This document shows, piece by piece, positions 8,012 to 14,911 of a stretch of 64,000 nt of DNA (position 1 is its first letter; each line of letters begins with the position of its first letter). A program made the translations under genes and the position numbers. A model generated the notes under the pieces. That model saw only the letters and a list, made by a program, of their open reading frames with translations. It had not been told where the DNA came from and did no database searches. Source of the stretch: Sulfitobacter sp. 20_GPM-1509m (GTDB taxonomy: Bacteria > Pseudomonadota > Alphaproteobacteria > Rhodobacterales > Rhodobacteraceae); the NCBI RefSeq assembly GCF_000620505.1, contig NZ_JIBC01000005.1, positions 434,001 through 498,000 on the forward strand. The letters run 5' to 3'.

Positions 8012-8812
8012 ATGGCACACACCCCCGAAACCGGAACGCCGTTGATCGACATGCAAGGTGTCGACAAACAGTTCGGCAATGGCACCGTCGCCGTGCGGGA
8101 TATGTCCCTGACGATCCAGCAAGGCGAATTCGTCAGCTTCCTCGGCCCCTCGGGCTGCGGCAAAAGCACGGCGTTGAAAATGATCTCGGGGCTGCTGTCC
8201 GTCTCTCGGGGCACGATCACCGTCAACGGCCACCGTCCGGGCGAAGGCAACGCGGGCAGCGACATCGGCTATGTCTTTCAAGAGGCGACGCTGATGCCGT
8301 GGGCCACGGTTTATGAAAACGTCTATCTGCCCCTGAAACTGCAAGGCGTCGGCAAGGTCGAAGGCCGCGCCCGCGTCGAAGAGGCGCTGTCGATGGTGGG
8401 GCTGGCGAATTTTGCCAAATCCTATCCGCGCGAACTGTCTGGCGGCATGAAAATGCGTGTGTCCATTGCCCGTGCGATGGTGACCAAGCCCAAGCTGCTG
8501 CTGATGGACGAACCCTTTGCCGCGCTGGACGAGATGTCGCGCACCAAGCTGAACGACGAGGTGCTGTCGCTGTGGAAGTCGTTGGGACTGACGGTGATAT
8601 TCGTCACCCATTCGGTTTTTGAATCCGTCTACCTGTCCAGCCGCGTCGTGGTCATGGCGGCCCGTCCGGGGCGCGTGGTGCACGACATTGCGCTGACGGG
8701 TGGCTATCCCCGCAACGCCGCCTACCGGATGTCACCGGAATACGCCGAAAGCTGCCGCACAGTCAGCAAAGCTTTGGAAGGGACCATGGATCATGTCGAC
8801 CTTAACCACTGA
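8012..8812 (+). CDS. ABC transporter ATP-binding protein, SsuB/TauB/ThiZ-like
   Basis: This 266-aa ATPase belongs to the nitrate/sulfonate/pyrimidine class of importers. Walker A is GPSGCGKS at residues 45-52, the Q-loop is VFQEATLMPW near 88-98, the signature LSGGM is at 142-146 and Walker B LLLMDEP is at 162-168. A VTHSVFE H-loop follows, as is usual in SsuB/TauB proteins. It starts three bases after the creatininase stop and its end overlaps the permease start by 20 bases. It therefore works with the permease at 8793 and most likely with the binding protein at 12210. Confidence 0.93.
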   Translation: MAHTPETGTPLIDMQGVDKQFGNGTVAVRDMSLTIQQGEFVSFLGPSGCGKSTALKMISGLLSVSRGTITVNGHRPGEGNAGSDIGYVFQEATLMPWATVYENVYLPLKLQGVGKVEGRARVEEALSMVGLANFAKSYPRELSGGMKMRVSIARAMVTKPKLLLMDEPFAALDEMSRTKLNDEVLSLWKSLGLTVIFVTHSVFESVYLSSRVVVMAARPGRVVHDIALTGGYPRNAAYRMSPEYAESCRTVSKALEGTMDHVDLNH

Positions 8813-9641
8813 GACCCCCACCGCTGCGCAACTGGACCCGCGTGTCCTGCGCGAACGCCGCGAGCGCCGGTTGCAGTATATCCTGCCGATTGCTGCCATT
8901 GCCATTGCGCTGGGCCTGTGGGAATTTCTGGTCTGGTACAACGAGGTGCCGCATTACCTGATCCCCGCCCCCAGCCTGATCGCCAAGACGCTGGTGACCG
9001 ATTGGTCCAGCCTGATGCAAAGCGCGATGTTCACCATCAAGCTGACGCTGATGGCCCTGGCGTTGGCGATTGTGGGCGGCGTGGCACTGGGCATGTTGTT
9101 TGCCCTGTCACGTCCCATCGAGATGAGCCTGTTTCCCTTCGCCGTCATCCTTCAGGTCACGCCGGTGGTCGCTATCGCGCCGCTGATCCTGATCTATGTC
9201 AGCAACACCTTTGTCGCCCTGCTGATCTGTGCGTGGATCGTGGCGTTTTTCCCGATCTTGTCGAACACGGCCATCGGCTTGCGCAGCGCAGACCACAACC
9301 TGCGCGATATGTTCCGCTTGTATCAGGCGACCCCGTGGCAGCGTTTGCGGTATCTGCTGATCCCCTCGGCGTTGCCCTATTTCATGGCCGCGCTGAAAAT
9401 CGCGGGCGGGCTGGCGCTGATTGGCGCCGTGGTGGCCGAATTTGTGGCAGGCACCGCAGGGCAGAACACCGGCCTTGCGTCGCGCATCCTCGAGTCCAGC
9501 TTTCGCAACGAAATCCCGCGCATGTTTGCGGCACTGTTTCTGGTGTCGGTGCTGGGCGTCGGCATTTTCCTGATCACCGCGTGGCTGTCGCGCGCCGTTC
9601 TTGGCCATTGGCACGAGAGCGAGATCAAGCGCGAGAGATAG
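8793..9641 (+). CDS. ABC transporter permease, SsuC/ThiX-like
   Basis: This 282-aa inner-membrane protein has about six hydrophobic segments. The EAA-type coupling loop is YQATPWQRLRYLLIPSALPYF, which contacts the ATPase. The charged N-terminus (RERRERRLQY) precedes the first membrane span, as expected for a cytoplasmic N-terminus. The start chosen is the ATG before STLTTETP, which overlaps the ATPase gene by 20 bases; the longer in-frame reading would lie within the ATPase gene. It forms the channel of the importer in this cluster. Confidence 0.93.
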   Translation: MSTLTTETPTAAQLDPRVLRERRERRLQYILPIAAIAIALGLWEFLVWYNEVPHYLIPAPSLIAKTLVTDWSSLMQSAMFTIKLTLMALALAIVGGVALGMLFALSRPIEMSLFPFAVILQVTPVVAIAPLILIYVSNTFVALLICAWIVAFFPILSNTAIGLRSADHNLRDMFRLYQATPWQRLRYLLIPSALPYFMAALKIAGGLALIGAVVAEFVAGTAGQNTGLASRILESSFRNEIPRMFAALFLVSVLGVGIFLITAWLSRAVLGHWHESEIKRER

Positions 9642-9646
9642 GGCGG

Positions 9647-10822
9647 ATGACGGACAGTATGCACCTAAAAGGGATCACTTTGGCCGGTCACAGCGGCTTT
9701 TGGGATCTGGAACAGGATGCGGGGCGCATTACCGCGCTGCGCCCCGCGACGACGGGCGGCGGCGGATACGTGATGCCGCTGCTGGCCGACATTCACACCC
9801 ATCTGGACAAGACGATGACCGCGCCGCGTATGCCGCACCGCGCGCAGTCGCTGTTCGATGCCATCGAGATGATGGGGCAGGATGCCGCGCGCTGGACCGA
9901 CGACGACTTGCGCCACCGCGCGTCGCTGGGTCTGGCCAAGGCCTATCACCACGGCACCGCGCTGATGCGCAGCCATGTGGACTGGTCCTATGCCGATGCG
10001 CCGCGCGGTTGGCATGTGCTGACCGAACTGGCGCAGGACTGGCACGGACGGGTTGATCTGCAATTGTCGTCACTGACGCGTCTGGACGATCTGGCGCAGA
10101 TCGGCCCCACCATCGCGCCGGTGCTGCGCCGTGACGGCGGTATTCTGGGCGCGTTCGTCTATCGCAACGACGATCTGGCGGCACATATCACCACCCTGTT
10201 CGATCTGGCTGAGGCGCACGATCTGCACCTTGATTTCCACGTCGACGAAGGTCTGGACGTTGACGCCCGTGGCATCGACGCGATCATCGACGAAACAGCC
10301 AAGCGCGGCATGGCCGGCCGTGTGCTGTGCGGGCACGGCTGTTCGCTATCGGTGCGCGACGTGTCGCAGGTTGAAACCCTTCTGGGCCGCGCTGCCGAGG
10401 CAGGCATTGGTCTGACCGTCCTGCCCGGTGCCAACAGCTATCTTCAGGACGCCGGCCCCGGCCGCACCCCCCGCTTGCGTGGGCTCGCCCCCTTGCAAGA
10501 GGCTGATGCCGCCGGCGTTCCGGTCATGCTGGGATCGGACAATGTGCGCGACGGGTTCTTTCCCTATGGCGACTACGACCTGATCGAGGTTTTGCGCATG
10601 GGCGTGCTGATGGGCCATTTGCCGCCCGAGGACTGGCTGGATGCCATCAGCGCACGGCCCGCCGCATGGATGGGCCACGACCTGACCCTGCGCACCGGTG
10701 GCCCTGCCGACTTTATCCACTTTGACGCGACCGACCTGAACGACGTGATCAGCCGCCCCGCCGTGGTGCGGCGTGTCTGGCGTGACGGCGCGGTTCTGCC
10801 CCCCTTTCAAGGAGACAAATGA
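9647..10822 (+). CDS. Cytosine-deaminase-type metal-dependent amidohydrolase
   Basis: This 391-aa protein is a member of the amidohydrolase superfamily close to CodA-like deaminases. Metal and catalytic residues are in place: H50 and H52 in HTHLDKT, H198 and E201 in HVDEG, H230 in GHG and D298 in GSDNVRDGFFPYG, the last matching the GxDxVxDxxxPxG signature of cytosine deaminases. The start at 9647 is five bases past the permease stop, and the stop overlaps the oxidase start. It probably deaminates or hydrolyses an N-heterocycle brought in by the transporter. The ring type (pyrimidine, creatinine-like, other) cannot be read from the sequence. Confidence 0.88.
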   Translation: MTDSMHLKGITLAGHSGFWDLEQDAGRITALRPATTGGGGYVMPLLADIHTHLDKTMTAPRMPHRAQSLFDAIEMMGQDAARWTDDDLRHRASLGLAKAYHHGTALMRSHVDWSYADAPRGWHVLTELAQDWHGRVDLQLSSLTRLDDLAQIGPTIAPVLRRDGGILGAFVYRNDDLAAHITTLFDLAEAHDLHLDFHVDEGLDVDARGIDAIIDETAKRGMAGRVLCGHGCSLSVRDVSQVETLLGRAAEAGIGLTVLPGANSYLQDAGPGRTPRLRGLAPLQEADAAGVPVMLGSDNVRDGFFPYGDYDLIEVLRMGVLMGHLPPEDWLDAISARPAAWMGHDLTLRTGGPADFIHFDATDLNDVISRPAVVRRVWRDGAVLPPFQGDK

Positions 10823-12213
10823 TGTCCCAGACTTCCGATCTGTCCGCATTCAAGGCCGCACTGGGCGACATCCGCTTTCACGATGGCCAAAAGCATCTGG
10901 AAGCGCGGTCGCGCGACTATTTCTGGTACAGCCCGATCCTGAACGACCAGTTGAAGGACAAGATCGGCGATGTGCTGGTGATCCCGCAATCGGTCGACGA
11001 GGTGATGCAGGTGGCATCGCTGATCGCGAAGCACAAGCTGCCCCTGACCCTGCGCGGCGGCGGCACGGGCAACTATGGTCAGTGCGTGCCGATGGAAGGC
11101 GGGGTGATCATGGACCTGACCCGTCTGGACGAGGTTCTGGAGATCACGCCGGGCCACGTGCGCGTGCAGGCCGGCGCGCGGATTTCGCGGCTGGACGATG
11201 CGGCGCATGAAACGGGGCAAGAGCTGTTGATGTACCCGTCGACCCGCCAGATGGCGACGATTGGCGGGTTTCTGGCCGGTGGCTCGGGCGGCATCGGGTC
11301 GCTGCGCCACGGGATGCTGCGCGATCCGGGCAACGTCAGCTACGTCAAGGTGATCACCGTCGAGGAAGAGCCGCAGGTGATCGAACTGCACGGCGACGAG
11401 ATCCAGAAGGTGCAGCACGCCTTTGGCACCAACGGGATCATGGTGGAACTGGGTCTGGCCCTGACGCCCAAGACCGACTGGATTCACACCGCCGCATTGT
11501 TCGACGGCTATGATCACGCCCTGAACTTTGCCACCCAGGCGCAAAAGGACGGGATGGACTGTTACCTGCTGACCGCGGTCGAGCGGCGCTTTGCCCCCTA
11601 TTACACCAAGTTCGGTGACCTGTTCCCCGCCGACCGGGATGCGATCTTTGCGATGGTTGCACCGGACGAAATGGACCGTTTCACCGTGCAGGCCGAGGCG
11701 CAGGGCGGGCGCGTGTCCTTTGCCATGACCAAGGACCAGATCCGCGCGGGAGGTCTGCAACCGGCCTATGAATGCGGTTGGAACCACACCACCTTGCAGG
11801 CGCTCAAGGTCGATCCGGGCTGGACGTACCTGCAAGTCGCCTATCCGCGCCCGTTCGATGTTGATCTGGTGATGCGCCAGATGGCGCGCCACGGCGACGA
11901 TATGTTCTGGCACCACGAAATGGCGCGTCAGGACGGCGACATCCAGATCTTTGCCCTGCCGCTGGTGCGCTATCGCGGCAAGGACGAAATGTACCGTCTG
12001 ATTGCGGAACTGGAAGAAACCGACGGCTGCACGATTTTCGACCCCCATGTCGTCACCATCGAAGACGGCGGCATGAAGGAAATCGACACCACGCAGATTG
12101 ATTTCAAAAAACGGGCTGACCCCTTCGGCCTGATGAACCCCGGAAAAACACGCGGATGGACCAAGGATATGGTCCGCCGTGACGACCAACACCAACACGG
12201 AGAAACAGCATGA
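10819..12213 (+). CDS. FAD-binding oxidase/dehydrogenase (GlcD/vanillyl-alcohol-oxidase family)
   Basis: The 464-aa protein has an FAD_binding_4 (PCMH-type) domain. The PP-loop is LTLRGGGTGNYGQ near residues 77-88, and PSTRQMATIGGFLAGG followed by GSLRHG forms the second flavin-binding stretch. The C-terminal half is the substrate domain and ends in the family's NPGKTRGW. An AGGAG site lies upstream of tandem ATG codons at 10819 and 10822; either may be used. It overlaps the deaminase gene and precedes the binding protein by overlap, so it is part of the same pathway. It probably oxidises a ring or a hydroxy group before or after ring opening. Confidence 0.88.
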   Translation: MMSQTSDLSAFKAALGDIRFHDGQKHLEARSRDYFWYSPILNDQLKDKIGDVLVIPQSVDEVMQVASLIAKHKLPLTLRGGGTGNYGQCVPMEGGVIMDLTRLDEVLEITPGHVRVQAGARISRLDDAAHETGQELLMYPSTRQMATIGGFLAGGSGGIGSLRHGMLRDPGNVSYVKVITVEEEPQVIELHGDEIQKVQHAFGTNGIMVELGLALTPKTDWIHTAALFDGYDHALNFATQAQKDGMDCYLLTAVERRFAPYYTKFGDLFPADRDAIFAMVAPDEMDRFTVQAEAQGGRVSFAMTKDQIRAGGLQPAYECGWNHTTLQALKVDPGWTYLQVAYPRPFDVDLVMRQMARHGDDMFWHHEMARQDGDIQIFALPLVRYRGKDEMYRLIAELEETDGCTIFDPHVVTIEDGGMKEIDTTQIDFKKRADPFGLMNPGKTRGWTKDMVRRDDQHQHGETA

Positions 12214-13220
12214 AAAAGACACTTACGGCAATCGGCGCGGTCTGCGCCCTGTTGTCCGCGACAGCGGCATGGGCCAACGACAAGGTCGTGATGGGCACCA
12301 ACTGGCTGGCCCAGGGCGGGCACGGCGGGTTCTATCAGGCGCTGGCCGATGGCACCTATGAGGCATACGGGCTGGACGTTGAAATCAGCCCCGGCGGCCC
12401 GCAGGTCAACAACCGTCCGATGCTGTCGGCGGGGCGGCTGGACTTTTTGATGGCGGGCAACCTGTTGCTGTCCTTTGACAACGTGCGCAACGGCATCCCG
12501 ACCACCGTCGTCGCCGCCTTCTACCAAAAAGACCCGCAGGCCTTGATGACCCACAAGGGGCAATACGCCGACTTTGCCGCGCTGTCCGGCGCGCCCACGG
12601 TGCTGGTGTCCAAGGATGGGCAATTCAGCTTTTGGGAATGGATGGTGCAGGCGCAAGGGTTCAAGAATGAACAGCTGCGCCCCTATGGCTATAACCTGGC
12701 GCAATTCCTGGCCGACGACAAAATGGTCCAGCAGGCCTATGGCACCGCCGAGCCGATCTATGCCCGCGAGCAGGGCGCCGAGGTGGACGTGTTCCTGTTG
12801 GCCGACAACGGCTGGAACACCTATGCCGCTACGCTGGAAACCCGTCAGGAGTTGATCGACGAAAACCCCGAACTGGTGCAGCGGTTCGTTGATGCGACCA
12901 TCGAGGGCTGGGTGAATTTCCTGTATGGCGACCATACGCCCGCATACGACGCGATCATGGCGGCCAACCCGGAAATGACCGTGGAAAAGCTGGACAAGGA
13001 AGTGGCCCAGCTCAAGGCGCTTGAGATCATCGACAGCGGCGACGCGCTGGAACAGGGCATCGGGGCCATGTCCCAGGAGCGGATTGAAGCGTTCTATGAT
13101 CTGGCCGTGTCCAGCGGCATCGTCGAAGCAGGATCGGTTGATCTGGGCAAGGTCGCGACCAGCCAGTTCGTCAACCAGGGCCACGGTCTGGACCTGAAGG
13201 CCAAGCTGAACGGCCAGTAA
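12210..13220 (+). CDS. ABC transporter substrate-binding protein, NMT1/THI5-like
   Basis: This 336-aa secreted receptor has a Sec signal (KKTLTAIGAVCALLSATAAWA). The mature part follows the NMT1/THI5-like fold: TNWLAQGGHGGFYQALADGTYEAYGLDV near the start is typical (the conserved WxxxxxHxGxY region), then PQVNNRPMLSAGRLDF. Known relatives bind thiamin pyrimidines, riboflavin or sulfonates. It overlaps the oxidase stop by four bases and probably serves the ATPase and permease earlier in the operon. Placing the receptor last, after the enzymes, supports one co-transcribed uptake and degradation unit. Confidence 0.9.
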   Translation: MKKTLTAIGAVCALLSATAAWANDKVVMGTNWLAQGGHGGFYQALADGTYEAYGLDVEISPGGPQVNNRPMLSAGRLDFLMAGNLLLSFDNVRNGIPTTVVAAFYQKDPQALMTHKGQYADFAALSGAPTVLVSKDGQFSFWEWMVQAQGFKNEQLRPYGYNLAQFLADDKMVQQAYGTAEPIYAREQGAEVDVFLLADNGWNTYAATLETRQELIDENPELVQRFVDATIEGWVNFLYGDHTPAYDAIMAANPEMTVEKLDKEVAQLKALEIIDSGDALEQGIGAMSQERIEAFYDLAVSSGIVEAGSVDLGKVATSQFVNQGHGLDLKAKLNGQ

Positions 13221-13227
13221 ACCGGTG

Positions 13228-13243
13228 GGGGCGGCGACGCCCC
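13228..13243 (+). terminator. Possible terminator/hairpin after the NMT1-like gene
   Basis: GGGGCG at 13228-13233 and CGCCCC at 13238-13243 form a perfect six-base stem with a GCGA tetraloop, eight bases after the binding-protein stop. Only GTTCCGTT follows, so it may stabilise the mRNA end or terminate weakly before the TetR gene. Confidence 0.4.
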
Positions 13244-13320
13244 GTTCCGTTCTGGTGCGGGGCGACGCTTGTGCTAACCTTGCAGCGCCGCCCCCTACCG
13301 TGACCCATCAAGGACCGCCC

Positions 13321-13950
13321 ATGACCACTGCAAAAATCCGGCGCAGCGCCATAAACGAAGCGATCCGCGACGCGGCCATCCGCGAGTTCGCGCGCAACGG
13401 GCTGGCGGGCACCTCGACGCAGGCGATTGCAAAGTCGGCGGGCATCTCCAAGGCACAACTGCATTACTACATCACGTCCAAGGAAGACCTGTATCAGGAC
13501 GTTCTGGGCTATATCGTCTCTCATTGGCGCGAGCTGTTTTCGCTGTCGTCATCGCTGGAAGATCCCGCCGAGGCGATCCGCAACTACGTAAGGAACAAGG
13601 TCGAACATGCGCTTGAGCATCCCGACGTGTCGCGCTTTTTCGCCAATGAAATGGCCCGCGGTGCGCCCGAAATGGGGGACTACTGGGAACCGCTGCGCGC
13701 CTCTGTCGAAGAGGCAAACGACACCATCCGCGCGTGGATCGACGCGGGCAAGATCGCGCCCGTCGATCCGCTGCTGTTCCAGATCAACATCTGGGCGGTC
13801 ACCCAGCACTATGCCGAATATGAGGCACAGGCGCGCAAGCTGATGGGGGCTACAGACGGTCAGCCGATGGACGCCGAACGCATCATCGCCGAGGCCAGCG
13901 CGCTGTTTCTGCGCCGCTGCGGTCTGGACGAACAGGGACACCGCATATGA
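13321..13950 (+). CDS. TetR-family regulator, RutR-like
   Basis: The 209-aa protein has an N-terminal TetR helix-turn-helix (RDAAIREFARNGLAGTST, then AGISKAQLHYYITSKEDLY) and a C-terminal domain resembling RutR/YcdC. Clues are RFFANEMARGAP, IDAGKIAPVDPLLFQINIWAVTQHYA and the late ALFLRRCGL. RutR represses pyrimidine-degradation genes and is released by uracil or thymine. A RutR-like half-site pair lies at 7113-7129 upstream of this cluster. The gene overlaps the Rid-family gene by four bases. The TetR call is firm; the ligand being a pyrimidine-like ring is inference. Confidence 0.9.
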   Translation: MTTAKIRRSAINEAIRDAAIREFARNGLAGTSTQAIAKSAGISKAQLHYYITSKEDLYQDVLGYIVSHWRELFSLSSSLEDPAEAIRNYVRNKVEHALEHPDVSRFFANEMARGAPEMGDYWEPLRASVEEANDTIRAWIDAGKIAPVDPLLFQINIWAVTQHYAEYEAQARKLMGATDGQPMDAERIIAEASALFLRRCGLDEQGHRI

Positions 13951-14327
13951 AAGCGCTGACACCCGATACCTTGCCCGCACCTTTTGGCGCATATGCGCAC
14001 GGCGTGCAGGCGGGGCGGTTGATTGCGACCTCGGGTCAGCTGGGGTTGTCAGCGGATGGCAGCATCCCCGCCGGAGTGACTGCGCAGGCCGAGCTGTGCT
14101 TTGAGAACATCCGCGCCATTCTGGCGGAAGCGGGGGCGGATTTTTCGCATGTGATCCGCTTTACCGGCTATGTCACCCGCCGCGAGGATTTTGCCCCCTA
14201 TATGGCGGTGCGCGATGCATTGGTGCGTGATTTCGCGGTCAAGCCTGCCTCGACCCTGCTGATCGTCACGGGCTTTACCCGCCCCGAGTTTCTGGTCGAG
14301 GTCGAAGCCCTTGCGGTGGCCCCTTAG
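13947..14327 (+). CDS. RidA/YjgF/UK114-family protein, atypical
   Basis: The 126-aa protein has the Rid fold length and order: an N-terminal YAHGVQAGRLIATSGQLG, a central IRAILAEAGADFSHVIRFTGYVT and a terminal VEVEALA containing the conserved late Glu. The catalytic Arg of RidA (ARS in the bacterial enzymes) appears replaced: the aligned stretch reads PASTLL around residues 100-105, with no Arg. It may therefore not deaminate 2-aminoacrylate imines, and it could instead act on a pathway intermediate as RutC-type proteins were proposed to do. It overlaps the TetR gene, and its stop overlaps that of the convergent Lrp gene. Confidence 0.88.
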   Translation: MKALTPDTLPAPFGAYAHGVQAGRLIATSGQLGLSADGSIPAGVTAQAELCFENIRAILAEAGADFSHVIRFTGYVTRREDFAPYMAVRDALVRDFAVKPASTLLIVTGFTRPEFLVEVEALAVAP

Positions 14328-14794
14328 CCCAGCCGCGCCTGTCCGGATTTCACCCGCCGCAACGGGATCGAGCTTTCGATGGACGCGACGCCGGGGATCT
14401 TGGTGAAGGTGCCGACAAGAAACCGCTCGAATTCCTCCAGGCCGCTGGTTGCGATGCGCAGCATGTAGTCGCGGTTTCCGGTCATCAGCCAGCAGTCGAC
14501 CACCTCGGGGTGGCCCGCAATCGCCTGCTCGAACCGCGCCAGCGCATCGTCCACCTGCTTTTCCAGCTTGACCGACAGGAACACCGAAAAGCCAAAGCCA
14601 AGCGATGCCTCGTCGATCAGCGCGGAATAGCCTGTGACAATGCCCGCCTCTTCCATAAGGCGCAGGCGGCGCGCCACGGGCGAGGGGCTAAGGCCGACGG
14701 TCGCGGCAATGTCTTGAATCGAGGCGCGGCCGTTGACCTGAAGGGCGCGCAGAATGGCCAGATCGAAAGTGTCCAGATTGGTTGAAATCATCAT
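14324..14794 (-). CDS. Lrp/AsnC-family regulator (MdeR-like position)
   Basis: This 156-aa protein has the Lrp layout. An AsnC-type helix-turn-helix (LDTFDLAILRALQVNGRAS, then VGLSPSPVARRL) is followed by a RAM/ligand-binding domain with VVDCWLMTGNRDYMLRI and the final TKIPGVASIESSI. Tandem ATG codons (14792-14794 and 14789-14791) compete as the start; GGAG lies closer to ideal spacing for the second, so the protein may be one residue shorter. It is divergent from an MdeB-like oxoacid dehydrogenase. In Pseudomonas putida an Lrp-type regulator, mdeR, is divergent from mdeAB, so control of the neighbouring gene in response to an amino acid is likely. Confidence 0.92.
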   Translation of the reverse strand: MMISTNLDTFDLAILRALQVNGRASIQDIAATVGLSPSPVARRLRLMEEAGIVTGYSALIDEASLGFGFSVFLSVKLEKQVDDALARFEQAIAGHPEVVDCWLMTGNRDYMLRIATSGLEEFERFLVGTFTKIPGVASIESSIPLRRVKSGQARLG

Positions 14795-14808
14795 GAACTC
14801 CGGCTTTG

Positions 14809-14825
14809 TTGGCTGATGTAGCCAA
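14809..14825. promoter_or_regulatory. Palindrome in the lrp/E1 intergenic region, possible Lrp site
   Basis: TTGGCT at 14809-14814 and AGCCAA at 14820-14825 are perfect six-base arms around a GATGT spacer. It lies 15 bases upstream of the Lrp start and within the 117-base divergent region. Its length and symmetry suit an Lrp/AsnC dimer site and autoregulation. Confidence 0.5.
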
Positions 14826-14911
14826 TAATTCAGAAACCAAGGCGAAGAAAGACGAAACTCACGCCTGTTCTCGCGATATACTGCGCCAAACTCAAACGTA
14901 CTGGAATTTCG

